Of a stretch of DNA of 64,000 nucleotides, positions 1 through 12,255 are shown one piece after another. Location: contig JAGFBZ010000561.1 of NCBI GenBank assembly GCA_018398805.1, forward strand, positions 248,001 through 312,000. Direction: 5' to 3'. The notes below the pieces were generated by a model. The model saw only the letters and a program-made list of their open reading frames with translations. It did not search any database and was not told where the DNA came from. Positions within the stretch are counted from its first letter, which is position 1, and each line of letters starts with the position of its first letter. A program made the translations under genes and the position numbers. Source of the DNA: Hirundichthys speculiger. Taxonomy: Eukaryota > Chordata > Actinopteri > Beloniformes > Exocoetidae.

Positions 1-96
1 AGGAAATATTGGAAAAAGACGCTTATACCAAAATCTAAACCAGCTATATTCAATGTCACTCCTTGTGAAACAAGTGCAGCTTGGATGAAAGCTTGA
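1..96 (+). CDS. Possible 3' end of a plus-strand coding exon (partial)
   Basis: Frame 1 is open from the first base of the window and ends at a TGA at 94-96, giving 31 residues rich in Lys, Pro and Thr (it includes KPAIFNVTPCETSAAWM). I do not recognise the protein. The stretch has a more even base composition than the AT-rich sequence after it, and an AATAAA at 495-500 would fit as its polyadenylation signal after a 400-base 3' UTR. If real, this gene would run tail to tail with wdr83. An open frame this short can occur by chance, so the call is weak. Confidence 0.25.
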   Translation, partial: RKYWKKTLIPKSKPAIFNVTPCETSAAWMKA

Positions 97-494
97 GTTC
101 AACTGATGGCGTCTGCAGTAAACATGCTTAGATAAATAGGAATGACTCTTCAAATGTTCAAACTTTTTTTTTCTCCTGAAATGAAAGCATTGTTCATGTC
201 AAATAATTTTTTATTGTTCTAATTCTTGATTTTCAAAAAGGCACCCAGAAGGGTAGATAAACTGAACACATGGTTTTATAACAACCACTTGATTTTGTGT
301 AAATAAGCACAACTTGAGGTTTGTCAAACACTGCTGATTTAAGGTCTTTAAATATAAGACCTTTAACAGTTCAGTGATTTGGAAAATGTATTTATGTAAA
401 TTATTTATTTATTTAATGCTTTTTTGTTTACTCTTTAACTTATTTTTGTAATACGCTCATTCATACATTCATTGTGTGTACAGTCCTTGATGAA

Positions 495-500
495 AATAAA
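495..500 (+). terminator. Candidate polyadenylation signal (AATAAA), plus strand
   Basis: AATAAA occurs about 400 bases after the possible stop at 94-96, followed by a T/G-rich stretch. It would end the partial plus-strand gene at the left edge. Positions 97-1131 otherwise hold AT-rich sequence in which I see no gene. Confidence 0.3.
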
Positions 501-1131
501 CTTCCACAGAAAATGTTTCATTAGTGTACAAACAAAATACATCGTGTTGTTTCACTTTCACCAAGTTTATTAAAGGTTTTGTTGTATAAATGTATGAATA
601 TTTCCCCCGCAATCTTTATTATAAATTATATGAAAAACTAGTTAATGAATTAAAATCGGACTTCAACCCAGATTATGTACTCCGATCATCTGTGGATCAA
701 CGTTTAATCTGATTTTTTTCTTTTACATCATTAGTTTAGCTGAGATGTTGAATCTTCTCTAAATAACTACATTTCTTTAAAACAAACAAATGTAGAGATA
801 ACTGATAAGAGAGACACCTAGGAATTTAGCTTTTATGTAGATGTACAACTTGTGACCAAATAAAACGCATACTTTTCCTCTTTGACCATTTCATTATCCA
901 AGCTGAACCTTTGATACATTATGATTCAGTTTTTGTTTTAAGATTATATTCTGACTGACCCAACTCAAGCAACGAAACGTGAATCAGTGAAAGAAGCTGG
1001 GTATTTTTTCTTTGTACACAAATAACCTTATTGCTCAAGGTCTGTCTACTTTTTCCAAACTCATTTAACAAGACATGTATGGCAGCATTTAGAGCCGACT
1101 GGAAAATGCTCTCATTACTGACAATTTTCAG

Positions 1132-1137
1132 TTTATT
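1132..1137 (-). terminator. wdr83: wdr83 polyadenylation signal
   Basis: TTTATT on the plus strand is AATAAA on the minus strand, 46 bases beyond the wdr83 stop codon at 1183-1185. It implies a very short 3' UTR of roughly 70 bases. Further AATAAA motifs on the minus strand near 570 and 615 could give longer transcripts. Confidence 0.6.
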
Positions 1138-1182
1138 CAAGGAGCAAATGTCCAATAATCTAATAATTCTTTTTCATCCTCA

Positions 1183-4100
1183 CTATGTGGCCAACACATC
1201 ATCTTCCGTTTCCTCTGGCTCCAACCCCCACACCTGAACACGCCCCTCCATGGCTGTGAGGAGGCAGGTTTCTGACGGGTGGAACGACAAAGACTGGACG
1301 ACTGCTTTCCCTACAGGCAGCTTCAAGAACAAAGAGCCCTGGAAGGGAGAGAAAGAGCGACAGAAACAATCTGATCAGAATTAATGTATGAGTGGATTTG
1401 ACAACTATCTAAATGATTCTGTCATTAAATCTAATACATTCTGCATGACAGCAACCTGTTGAGTACTGGTGGGGGCTTGCTCTAAATACTAAATGCATAC
1501 TTACCTCCACCAGGTCCCAGCAGTAAACATGTCCATCTTCAGAGCAACTCAAGACATAGGTGTCTTTACTGGACATACAGCAGTCTAGCTTGTAGCCCTT
1601 CATCTTGTGTCCTGTATACCTATATAATCATACATCCATGACATCATCAATACTGACATGAGGGCAGGTAAAATAAAAGAACATTAACAACAGTCATCTG
1701 ACATGTTTAGCTGTGATTAAAGCCCTATCAGAACCATGTTGGATAATCTAATTGACAATTTCTGATAATTGAGTTAGTGTTATTGAAGATTTTTGGTTTA
1801 AATGTTTTGCTAAATGGTGGGATGAGCTGCTTTAGAAGGATAAATGCACAAGTTGCTCCATTCATATCCAAATGCTGAAATCACAACTGCTTCAATGTGT
1901 CTTCATCCCTCATTTAACCCTTTACAATGAACAGGACAGACTGATTTGGGTTTCTGCTAATTTCAAGACTGCTAATTTTAGAAACTTAAAAAACTATGTA
2001 TATAATCATTTAATGTCCTAGTACATCCAAAAACTGCTGCATCAGGATTCAGCAATAAGTCCAGGGTTCAAAAATTGTTTTCAGTAATATAAAGGTAAAG
2101 TAAGGTTACAAAAAAAGCAATATTGTCCTACAATCCCAATAGAGGCTACCTGAATACCACAAAAATGCTGCTATTTTTATCCAGTAGATAGCAGCACCAG
2201 TCATAACAGGTTGCATTTGAGACTTTTTACAGACGCAACCACTTCTGGTAAAGAAAACAACAAGCCAAAACAAGCAATACAGATCATTTATTTTATGTCA
2301 TTTTCTTCCTTCAAACAACCATGGTGTACTACTGTGATGCTACAGAGGGCATATCACTTAGGTCCAAAGCAAAGAAGCTACACATCCATCCCTTCATAGA
2401 TGACATGACATGAGTAAAGTGGCCAAAGGATCGTTCTGTGAAGAGATGGTGGAAGGTGTGAAAGAAAGAAGAAGAATGTCGATGTGCTGAACCTCACAAT
2501 AAATTTCAGGCTATGTTCCCATCATTTCAACAAGGAAAAGATAAGCACTGATGGCTAGACGAGCGGTGATCCTCACTACTTTACCTGGAAACACTGGAGG
2601 AAACTGCTAGAGCAGAGAAGACTGGAAAGGCGCAGATCTACAAGGCCCTTGATAAGCGTGACAATCACTTCCACTAAGAAAAAGTAAATTCACTTCTCTC
2701 ACAATGTCAAACCATTTTTTTTTTTTAAGTTACCTATCCTTAAATGATAAGTTGAAGGGATTTTTTTTCCCCAATTGAATACTAATGAAAATTTAATAAA
2801 TGAATAAAAATTTAGTTAAATAAAGGGAAACAAAACTTTTCAAACATCTTTTTGAATTAGTTAACTGTTACATGAAGTCATAATGGCAACACGTCTATAA
2901 ATAAATAAATAATCAGCACTCACTCTCCCAGCATTTCCCCAGTGCTCTTGTCCAGAAGTCTTAGTGTTGAATCTAAACTTGAGCTCAGGGTGCACTGACC
3001 GTCTTGACTGAAGCACACACAGGTAATGGGACCTGGAGTTCACAGAAGCAGACACAATTTAAAAGCTTCTGCATTTCCGGTATTAGTTGTGTTAAGTTCC
3101 ACGACAGTCTAATCGCAGATACTAAGTACAGAATTCTTGATTACTGTTATTGCTCGTATGAGTGTTGAAAAAAAATGTTAGAAAATAAAAAAAACATAAA
3201 CTAACTGCTGATGAAGTCTACATGCAGCTGTCCCATTCTTAGGTCGTAGCGCCTCACTCTACCATCCACAGACCTAAACGCAAGAACAAAACATATTTGC
3301 ACATCAGAAATCTGATTTGGTAGAGGGGCAGGGTTGGAAACTAGCACCTGCCAAATTAATTTTTAATTTTTAACCTGTCAAGTTATTTTGTGGAGTAGCA
3401 GGTCAGTTTGCTCAACTGATCAGCCACTGTAGCAGGTGTACATAAAAAAAAAAAAAAAAAAAATTAAAATAACCAGGCAGTTTTATACATGTTGCAATAG
3501 AGACTGCATTCTGAGTCTGTTTGTATAGTCCCTGACATTTTATGTGAGACAAAAATGGTTTCCGCCAGGTTACCACAGCAGAAGTTCTTTTTCTAAGAAC
3601 TAAAAGAAGGTGAAATTACATAAAATATCAGGAGTTAAAAGGTATGTAGAGCCTATGAGAATCCTGGAGGAAGAGTGGCAAAGAAGTGAAAAATTAAGTG
3701 TTTTTTTCTTTTTAATCAAAAGTGAAGAATATCTGACAACAGAAAATTCTGCAGCTGGTTTAAATGTGCCAAGACAAGCCTGTTAAGAAAATGGTTTGGA
3801 AAAGTCACATCTGAGCAAACAACTGCCATGAAGGCATTTAGTAGTCTGAAGAAAGGACAGATGGAGAAGATAGCCATTCTGCTGTTATTTAAATTATTAC
3901 ATTCAATTATTGTTTACCTTTAAGTACGTTTGTATTAGTGCATTTCTTTTGCTTTTTTTTTTGGCAGGTGTGCAAAAATATTTATTTCCAACCCTGTAGG
4001 AAAACGATTAAAAAGAGGAACAAAACTGGAGAGCTTTCTGATCTTTAAACTTCTACACTCTGAATCAGCAGCAGACAAAAGTTATTTGGTGCCTTGCATG

Positions 4101-4347
4101 GTAAAATGATGTTTACTTTGCTCACCCGGTAAGCAGCTCATGTTGTGCCACCTTGAGGCTGCTAATGCTGTCACGCGCCTCGTCTAAAACTTGAATAGGC
4201 TCAAATCTTCTAGATCTGGTGTCCCAGCATCTTACTGTCCCATCTATGGAACCTGAATGGTGAGAGAACATATCAAAAACAGAAAAATAAAAGCTATTAA
4301 ATGAACATATGGAAAGACTAAACATGAAATACACACACACATATCCA

Positions 4348-4406
<59 letters not shown>

Positions 4407-6043
4407 TCAACATTATATCACAGAGAAAAGGACATAATTGACAACATTTTTTTAATAAAAATTGAAATACATAAGAGAAAAAAGTTACAAAATTAACACA
4501 AAATAATGTACAACTACAAAAGATTAATGTCTGTGCATTTTAAACATTTCTATTAGATTTACCAGACAAGATGACTGTTGCCTCCTCGTTAAACTGGACA
4601 CAATTAACTTTCTGCAGAAATAAGGTTGAAGCAAAGCAGTGAGAAGAAAGAACAAGTAAACTAAACGTAAAGAGAAACCAAAGAGGTCAGTGAACCCATG
4701 AAGTAGCATCAAAAACATGAAAAATATGAATGAAATGAGATGACCAGAAACTGAAAAATAGAAGTTGGAATATCAGAACTGACCCCAGCATGCCCTCTGA
4801 GTTTACGTGTGACCTGGCCTGTGGCAACATCCCACAGAATCACTGTCTTGTCAGAGCTACAGGAACAAATATGGCTGTTGTCATAGGAACTGTGAAAATA
4901 GCAAAAAAAAAAAAAAAAAAAAAGAAGGGGGGGGGGGGGGTAGGAACAGTGAAAAGGTTACATCCTGCACCTTGTTGACCCAATCCTTTTGTGTTGAAAC
5001 ACAAATGCTGTAAAAACTGGTGGTAAGTTAGAAAAACTATTGACATCACACGTAAAAGTTGGTGTGTTTCTTTTTTTTTTTTTGTAAATTATGGTTTGCA
5101 TTTTGATTTTATTCCTTGAAGAGAGGATGACAGTAAAATTAAAGATTTGTGCCTTCAGTCAATATGCAGAGGGGAGGTAAATGGAAAACTTCAGTCCTGG
5201 CCAGTCTTTATGAATACATTTGAGATCAACAGCTTCATCACTAATAAGTCAGAAAAGCAAATAGGTCTCATGCCACAAGTCAGTTGTAGTTGTTGTAGTA
5301 GCTGTAGTCAAATGTGTTGCTTAATTAAAAGGACAGTGTCTGCAATAGATTATCTGGAAATAATGCATTGCATGTGCTGACACATTAAGCAAACATCATA
5401 TTATAGAGCTCTCAAGCAAATTTCTCTAATGGGAATGCAGGATTTTTGTCCATATAAATGAATATAACCAACATACATTTATGGCATTTCATGTTGTGTT
5501 GGAAATTTTAAGCTACAAGTGGAGAAAACTGACAATTTCCTCACCTGTCAGCATCCAGAACCTCATATCCATGGCCACTATATGTCTTCAGCAAAGTCCC
5601 TCGGTTCACACTCCACAACTTCAAGGATTTGTCACTGCCGCAAGACAGTAAGTAGTTTCCATCAGCTGACAAACAGTATGAAATGAAAGAAAACAGAGGC
5701 ATGTAAGAGAAAACTCACTTAAAGATTCATAGAGCATTTGTTGTCACTATGAGGTAAAAAACATACCTCATAGTGACATAGTCACACATCAACATTCTAC
5801 GATTATCTAAAAAGTACTGTCAGATGAAGTCATCATGTCCTGGCCATTTCTTACATCAGATATACAATATTATGGAAAGCAAGTATCACATGAGCTCGAA
5901 GCTCCACGGCGCTCTTGTTAGGATAATGAATCTTCCTCACCATTGAAGCGAACAGCCCTGACAGCTCCTTGCTGACAGTCAATGGTTCTAAGGAGATATT
6001 GAGGGAGCTGAGGAGCCTGAGGTTTGGGTAGAGGAAAAGCCAT
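1183..6043 (-). CDS. wdr83: WD repeat domain-containing protein 83 (MORG1), nine coding exons
   Basis: WDR83/MORG1 is a WD40 beta-propeller scaffold. The family is known to organise ERK-pathway components, to bind the prolyl hydroxylase PHD3, and to be found in spliceosomal complexes. Coding exons on the minus strand, in transcript order: 5941-6043, 5545-5665, 4784-4889, 4563-4611, 4126-4252, 3206-3273, 2924-3032, 1505-1619, 1183-1338. Each has GT-AG borders and all phases match, giving 954 bases (317 residues plus stop); human WDR83 has 315. The start MAFPLPKPQ matches the family. Propeller signatures appear in order: CGSDKSLKLW, SSDKTVILWDVATGQV, GSIDGTVRCWD, SVDGRVRRYDLRMGQL, SSLDSTLRLLDKSTGE, SCSEDGHVYCWDLVE and, at the end, AMEGRVQVWGLEPEE. 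An acceptor at 6052-6053, eight bases before the ATG, means the leader begins in an upstream non-coding exon, probably near 7.6-7.7 kb. No frameshift or stop is visible. Confidence 0.96.
3329..3996. mobile_element. hAT-like TIR element in a wdr83 intron
   Basis: The stretch starts CAGGGTTGGAAA and ends with the exact reverse complement TTTCCAACCCTG, a perfect 12-base terminal inverted repeat. The subterminal bases also pair (GCACCTGCC against GGCAGGTG). It lies wholly between coding exons 3206-3273 and 4126-4252. The flanking 8-mers (tagagggg and taggaaaa) do not match well, so no target duplication supports the family. No intact reading frame is inside. Confidence 0.6.
4345..4406. repeat. 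(TATC)n microsatellite
   Basis: About fifteen uninterrupted TATC units in a wdr83 intron, preceded by a short CA run. Confidence 0.95.
4900..4941. repeat. Poly-A then poly-G tract
   Basis: A run of A followed directly by a run of G, beginning about 14 bases outside the third wdr83 coding exon on its upstream side. On the minus strand this puts a C-run and T-run just before the acceptor, where it serves as the polypyrimidine tract. Confidence 0.9.
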
Positions 6044-6123
6044 AACATTACCTGTGTGGGGAAACATTACAAGAATCCATCAGCCACTCATACCTCAAAC
6101 AGCAGACTATGTTTTGTAGCACA

Positions 6124-7165
6124 TCTTCTTTTCCTTTCAGCTGATCATTTCAGGGGTCGCCACAGCCAATCATCTGGCTCCATCTAACCCCATCCTCTGA
6201 ATCCTCTTCTCTCACACCAACAGGGCCTCGTGCCTGGCAGTTTCAGCCTCATCATCCTTATACTGAAATATTCACTTTCCCTCCTCTGTACACAGCCGAA
6301 CCATCTCAGTCTCGTCTCTGACTTTCTCTCTAAAACATGGAACATGCACTGTCCCTCTGATGATCCATCTTCAAGAAAACCTCAACATTTTAACCTCTGC
6401 TACCTCAAACTCTGCCTCCTCTTTCCCTCATTGCTACAGTCTCTAAACCATACAACATCCTACTCCTACAAGAAGAATCATGGATCTCACTACTGTCTTG
6501 TACACCTTTTCTTTCATTCTTGCTTATACTCTTGCCCACACATCACAGCTGAGTTTTCTTCACTCATTCCAACCTGCTTGGACATGCTTCTTCACCTCTT
6601 TTCCACACTCTCTATTGCTCTGGACTGTTGACCCCAAGTACTGAAAATCCTCCTCCTTCCATATTTCTTCTTCCTGTAGCCTCACCGCTCCACTTGGGTT
6701 CCTCTCATTTTCACACATGTATTCAGTCTGGCTGTGGCTAACCTTCATCTCTCTTTTTTAAGGGCATACCTCCACCTTTCGAGATTTTCCTCCACCTGCT
6801 CTCACTACAGATCACAATGTCATCTGCAAACATCAGAGTCCATGGAGATGCCTGTCAAACTTCATCCATCAGTCTGTCCAGCAAACAAGCAAACAAGAAG
6901 GGGCTCAGAGCCGATCCTTGATGCAGTCCCAGCTCCACCTTGAACTTCTCTGTCACACCTACAGCACACCTCACCATTGTCTTCCAGCTCTCATACATGT
7001 CCTGCACCAACATACTTCTCTGCTACTCCAGACTTCCTCATACAATACCATCGCTCCTCCCTTGATACCCTGTCATAAGCTTTCTCAAGGTCTACAAACA
7101 CACAATGCTGCTCCCTCTGTCCTTCTCTATCAGCATCCTCAAAGCAAATACTGACTCTATAGTAA
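6124..7165 (-). mobile_element. RTE-type LINE fragment (3' half of reverse transcriptase)
   Basis: Read on the minus strand this is the C-terminal part of an RTE-clade non-LTR reverse transcriptase, broken by stops and frameshifts. The catalytic FADD box survives (MFADDIVICSES, near plus positions 6800-6835). Further on are KVSHSQTEYMCENERNPSG and YLGSTVQSNRECGKEVKK, both typical of this family. The element sits in the first intron of wdr83, in the same orientation as the gene. Related copies lie at 55746-56750 and 63059-64000. Confidence 0.85.
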
Positions 7166-7600
7166 TCTTCTTAGGCATGAAACAATACAATCAGTTCTGC
7201 AGCATATCTGCACTTTTAAAATCGATTTAAAAAATAATAAACCTTAGCAAGGATTTTTGTCATATGCACACTTAAATACCTCAAAGCGTAACAACAAAAA
7301 TAATACCAACGAATTGTTAATGTTCACGGGAGTTTACCGGATACGATGACAAAAGGACTTTCGCTAGTTATACACAATCGCAGGGAGCTTTCTGGAGTTA
7401 TACTCAATTTATTACCCTTACCAACTTACAATCGTATTTATCCGAGTAAAATGTCAGGGGCAGTCATGTCAATACTGACAGCGCAGCTAATAAGGTAAAT
7501 TTATATCCGATATGACACCATCAACAGTTGCTTTCATTCATTTTACTCTACATGTTTGGAACCTCATTCACGCAATGCACACTGGGATTATTTATCATTT
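7166..7600. other. Rest of first wdr83 intron, nothing recognised
   Basis: AT-rich sequence between the LINE fragment and the promoter region. No exon, repeat or RNA gene is evident. Confidence 0.6.
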
Positions 7601-7639
7601 TCAAAATAAAGGTTTAAAGAAATTTCACGCGTTTTTATT

Positions 7640-7797
7640 TTACCACAGATGATGGTTCAAGCTTTTATTTCTTAATAAACCGGAAATGATTGCGCACTTC
7701 CGGTTAGGTCCTTTCCTGAAGACGTTCATCAGCTGTGTACCGATCTCTGGACCTTAAAGTTTTTCCTACTTCTTTACCGTTTTGTACCATAAATACT
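7640..7797. promoter_or_regulatory. Bidirectional promoter of wdr83 and wdr83os
   Basis: This segment lies between the likely wdr83 leader exon and the wdr83os start codon at 7798. It holds two ETS-type cores in opposite orientation, ACCGGAAATG at 7679-7688 and CACTTCCGGTT at 7696-7706, separated by a TGCGCA that resembles an NRF1 half-site. No TATA box is evident. Such a pair is typical of housekeeping divergent promoters. The transcription start sites themselves are inferred. Confidence 0.65.
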
Positions 7798-10700
7798 ATG
7801 TCCTCTAACAACATGGCTGATCCGAGGAGACAAAATAAGATTTTAAGGTCAGATTTTGTTTGGAGAAAACAACTCTTCGTGTGAGCTAGCAGCTAGCTAA
7901 CCTTTATCATTGATCACCCACAGAGGATTTAACATTAGCCAGCTGATGAAGATTAGTTACACTGAAAAGACACTCTGTGATCATTGTCAAGTAATACTTA
8001 GTCAATTGTAGATATTTGGATTATTTTGTTTCTCAAACTGGTCATGGTAAGAATAGGGATCGATCTATAGAGTCTTCTACTATTTTGTGTTATTATTGTT
8101 ATCAATATTATTATGAGCAAGTTTGTCAGCAAGTCAGTCATATCAGATTACATTAAGTGAGTTTTTACAATCCGTGTGTTATAATCCAGGTTCAAACTTT
8201 CAGCGCTGTTACAAGGATTTTCTAATAATCGGGTGCTAGTGCTAATGCAAACGTTACTGAGCTGTGATCAATGGAAATTTTAGGCTCACTTCAGACTTTG
8301 TGGCTATGGTTTCCCCCTTAGTCTAATATAAATGTGTATTGTGGCAGGTACAAGCCCCCAAGCACAGAGACGAACCCCACACTAGAGGACCCTACGCCTG
8401 ACTACATGAATCTCCTTGGCATGATCTTCAGCATGTGTGGTCTGATGCTCAAGGTTACTTACATGCACACATTTAACATTTAACCTTATCCTTTGTATTC
8501 TCCCTTGTCTCATTAATTCTGCTGTAGGTTCATGTTTGTCCACATGAAATAAACTGTGCCTGAATGGTAGATCTGGGGCCTGTTGCACGAAAGTAGACTT
8601 AAGAGATCCGGGATCTTTAAGAAAGCGGGGCTTGACCTAACCCACCAAAGTCATCCTGGGTTATTTGGTTGCACAGATGCCAGTCCAGATTGAGATGGCG
8701 TGGCTATGTCAAACCAGATGTAACTATTCTTGGTACATGTAGGTTCACTGCTTTCTTTAGCAGACCAAGATATTGATCACAGATTTAATGATTCAGAAAT
8801 TGAGAGAATGTTGTGTCTTATGTTTCACCAAGTGAGAGACAGTTTATGATAAAATGTGTGAGTTTAAACTCCTAATACTTTAAAAAAGCAAATATGGCCG
8901 TTAATAATCAACTAAGACTGTTGACTGGCAGGGACTGTCGACAGATTGAATGTGTTGTAGTGCAATTTATAAGATACACTTCAAGACATTAAAAAAAAAA
9001 AAAACTTCTTATGGTGGGTGATCAATTAAGCCAAAGTTGGGCAGGTTTGACTGCACTAGATTTTATTTTTATGAGGCAAGAGTTAGAGATATATCCCAAT
9101 ATAAAACTCTGAACATGAAAATACATGGTAATATTTAATATGACTATTAATGTCATTTCATTCAATTCAATTTTATTTGTATAGCGTCTGTTACAATGTC
9201 AGTTGTCTCTAGGTGCTTTGCAGAGACCCAGAGCATGACCCCTGAGCAAATATCATTAACTAAAATTATAATATTAAATACTAATCAAAGATATTGGCAA
9301 GTTTGAAGTTAAAAACAAAACTCCCACAGAGGGAGAAAAAAAAAACCTTTAAGCCAAACAGTGGCAAGGAAAATCTCCACTTTAAGAGGAATAAACCTTG
9401 AGCAGGACCTGGATCATATGGGGGGACCTTCCTGCTGAAGGCCAGCCAGGTAAAGAGAGAAAAAATGAGGGGAGACATGACAGAGAGAGGAGAGCACACA
9501 AATGACTGAATGAAATGACTATATAAACAGATGCAGGTAGCAGCACTGAGATGTGATGGTCAGAGGACTAACACCGGCATGCTGACCGAACACATCTACG
9601 CACACAGACTTCGTCATCAAACCATGGTTCAGAAACAGTCATGACATTGTGAAAGAAACGCACAACATGAATGGAACTTTATATGCAGTAGACTATCATC
9701 CTCATCACTGATTTTACTGTCATGACCTTTGTGAGATCAGCCGTTTCTATTCATCTCAACAACTGGAATAATATTGAAGAGAAACATTCAAAGTCAAATT
9801 TCTTTACAACTCCAAGTTGTTGGGCAAAAATTTCAAATTCAGTATCATTTTGTATTTTTCTATGCTGTTAAGTCTCGATCCCAAAAGCAAGATTCAGTGC
9901 TGACCTCTGTTCATCTACACCAATGGAATTTGTCTGTGTCCCACAGCAGATTTTATACACTGAGTAACATTTTATACTTTATATTAATATTAGTTTTCTC
10001 TGTAATCATTTGTGAGATTGTCCAAACAAAAAAAAAAGTATAGATCCCTATAAAGATAACTTATGTGTTTGTATTTCAGCTGAAGTGGTGCGCCTGGATT
10101 GCAGTTTACTGTTCGTTTATCAGCTTTGCAAACTCCAGAAGCTCAGAGGACACCAAACAGATGATGAGCAGTTTCATGTGAGTGCGCAGTCGTGCATGTA
10201 TGTACTGTAAAATTATGCATGTATCAATATTTACTTGGTTTCCATGTGCAAGACAGACTGTTAGAAGTTAATGTTTTTTGGACTCACGCTGTTAACCAAT
10301 GTGCCTGTGTTGTATGTCAAGACTTATACCCAGTTCTAGTGTTATGCTGGGTTTTGAGAGTTGTTTTTAAAAACAAACAAACAAAAAAGAAGAAGAACAG
10401 AGATTTGATTTTAGGTTCTATATTGGTATATCCAGCTCTTTGGAAGTTGTGGCCATGTATCTACTGAATCCAGTCAACAGCCTCGATTATGGGCAAATAA
10501 ATCCTTTTTTTTTTTTTTTTTTTTTTTTTTGAATAATAAAATGTTTTTCCTTTTTTTCCTTTACCTTCTTTAATGATGGGAGCTGAAAGAGAGAAGTTTA
10601 GTCTAGCATTATGCAGTTTTACATGAGTAGGTTGGACCTCGTTTCTGCCTGTGAAGACTTAAGACTAGCCAACTGTAATATCCAAAAGCTTTTAACTGTA

Positions 10701-11384
10701 TGACCTTTTTGGGGGACACATTTGCTTATAAAAGAGCACTAAAGCAGGGCCTCACAGACAGATTTACAATGAGGAAAAACCTTCTTGTCCATTGTCTAGA
10801 TGAGGTTGTATTAAAGACAAGCTAAATGCACTCATAGCTTACTAACACAAAATGTTTGGCTCAGCAAATAACGTCAAATGACAGACTCAATACACCAGCT
10901 GTGTGTGGGTGCGTGTGTATGTGTGTGTATGCGCGTGTGGAAGCTGGTTCAAGGCCAATTTTAGGACATTGGACAATAGCCAAGATATGATTCCAGTATC
11001 CCCATGTTTTTAAACAAAGGTGAGCACCTATACAGAATAAACGGCCTGTGGAGGGTGTCATTGAGGTTATCAGGTGGATGAACTTACTCAACAGAAGTTC
11101 GATATGCCACAGGTCATTTATTTTTATTATCAGTTTCAAATAATTTCACCAGACAAAATGTCTTGTCCTTATGTAACATTTATAGTTTCCACTAATGTCC
11201 CACCCCAAAGCCCCATTCTGAACAAAAGATTAATTAAAATTTGCTTTACGAAACATTCAAATGATTCATCCTCTCAGCCTGACATGAAACAAATTTTCCT
11301 TTTTGTGCTGTTTTCAGGCTGTCCATCTCAGCAGTTGTGATGTCTTACCTCCAGAACCCACAGCCAATGTCTCCACCATGGTAA
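7798..11384 (+). CDS. wdr83os: WDR83OS / Asterix, PAT complex subunit, four coding exons
   Basis: WDR83OS (Asterix, PAT10) is a small ER membrane protein. With CCDC47 it forms the PAT complex, which chaperones transmembrane segments during insertion at the translocon. Exons are 7798-7847, 8348-8453, 10080-10177 and 11318-11384, all with GT-AG borders and matching phases: 321 bases, 106 residues, the same length as human. Recognisable pieces are [63 protein letters not shown] and the C-terminus [16 protein letters not shown]. Hydrophobic segments lie near residues 38-55, 57-68 and 82-98. A second in-frame ATG at codon 6 could also serve as start. The gene is head to head with wdr83, start codons 1.75 kb apart. 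Intron 2 (8454-10079) carries LINE-tail and MITE sequence; no coding exon is damaged. Confidence 0.97.
8572..8710. mobile_element. Half of a MITE with GGGGCCTGTTGCACGAAAG end
   Basis: The terminal motif, followed by a GATCCGGGATC palindrome, resembles the end of a common teleost DNA-transposon MITE. I found no matching opposite end downstream, so it is either truncated or a chance likeness. It lies in intron 2 of wdr83os. Confidence 0.35.
9155..9510 (-). mobile_element. L2-type LINE 3' tail
   Basis: Begins with an ATTCAATTCAATTTTATTTG border, then the teleost L2 tail features: a GGTGCTTTGCAGAGACCCAGAGC-like stretch, a GTGGCAAGGAAAA motif, and GAGCAGGACCTGGATCATATG. Orientation is reversed, so the element's 3' end is at the left. 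It lies in intron 2 of wdr83os. Confidence 0.7.
10505..10530. repeat. Poly-T tract
   Basis: An unbroken run of T in intron 3 of wdr83os. Confidence 0.95.
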
Positions 11385-11689
11385 TCAAGAGCATTTCACA
11401 GAACAAGGCAGAAAGAAAGTGGAGGCTGGAGTAGGTGACCAGTTGACAACCCACCCCAGCCATCACCGTCTGGCCATCTATGTGCAAACACAGACAGAAA
11501 AGAAGATAATGCAATAGAAAGAGGGGGGGGGCGTGATCAGAAGAAAAATGAACATTAAGACACAATGTCAATATGAAAAGATCAATTGTAACCACTTTAC
11601 TTCTCATATTCGTCTGTTTTGAGCCTTTTCCTATTGTTTTGGTTGCTTCACATTTTGACTGTTTATAAGATCTTTTACATAATGTCCTG

Positions 11690-11695
11690 AATAAA
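11690..11695 (+). terminator. wdr83os: wdr83os polyadenylation signal
   Basis: AATAAA about 305 bases beyond the stop codon at 11382-11384, followed within 20 bases by a GTTGTGTGG element that suits a downstream GU-rich signal. From here to 12255 I see only AT-rich intergenic sequence. Confidence 0.7.
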
Positions 11696-12255
11696 GTTGT
11701 GTGGTTTTAGAAGGAACTGCTGTCTCAAACTTGTCTTTGGGGGTAATATGTTCATGTGAGGTCCATATCACATTTAAGGTTAGATTATTTGCTTCTAAAT
11801 ATTATTTGTGCCAGCATTTTGGAGTCTTGTTTTCTCCTAAAGCTCAAACATATGTGACCTGATTTAAAATAATAAAACCAATTACCTCTTATGTTCCTCA
11901 CGCACTTTAATTTCACACCATTTAACTTAGTTTTAGCAGGATTACTTGATCAGAATCAATCTTTCAACACAGCCCTTCATAGAATAAAGTAATGAGCCAA
12001 TCACAAAGATGTGATGACAATTGAGGTGAAGTATCTTAAGTCTAATTTGGGATATATCCTACAGTCAATTCCTTATCTTATATTTAAATATTTACATATG
12101 CAGTGAGTGTACATTTGATAGTTTTCATTGTTTTTAGTTGAAATGTATAAAAGATTTAGTAAAGGCCTTACAGGGTAAGTGTTGGGCTGTTATTTTTTTT
12201 ATTGGTCCAGGATTCTTCAATTTGACAATAACAAATCTTCAGTTTTTCTGAGCAT

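Noticed and set aside
6230..6631. 133-codon plus-strand frame
   Set aside because: It is the antisense of an RTE reverse transcriptase fragment.
9774..10043. 89-codon frame just before wdr83os exon 3
   Set aside because: It lies in intron 2, ends before the acceptor, and has a composition like the AT-rich intron.
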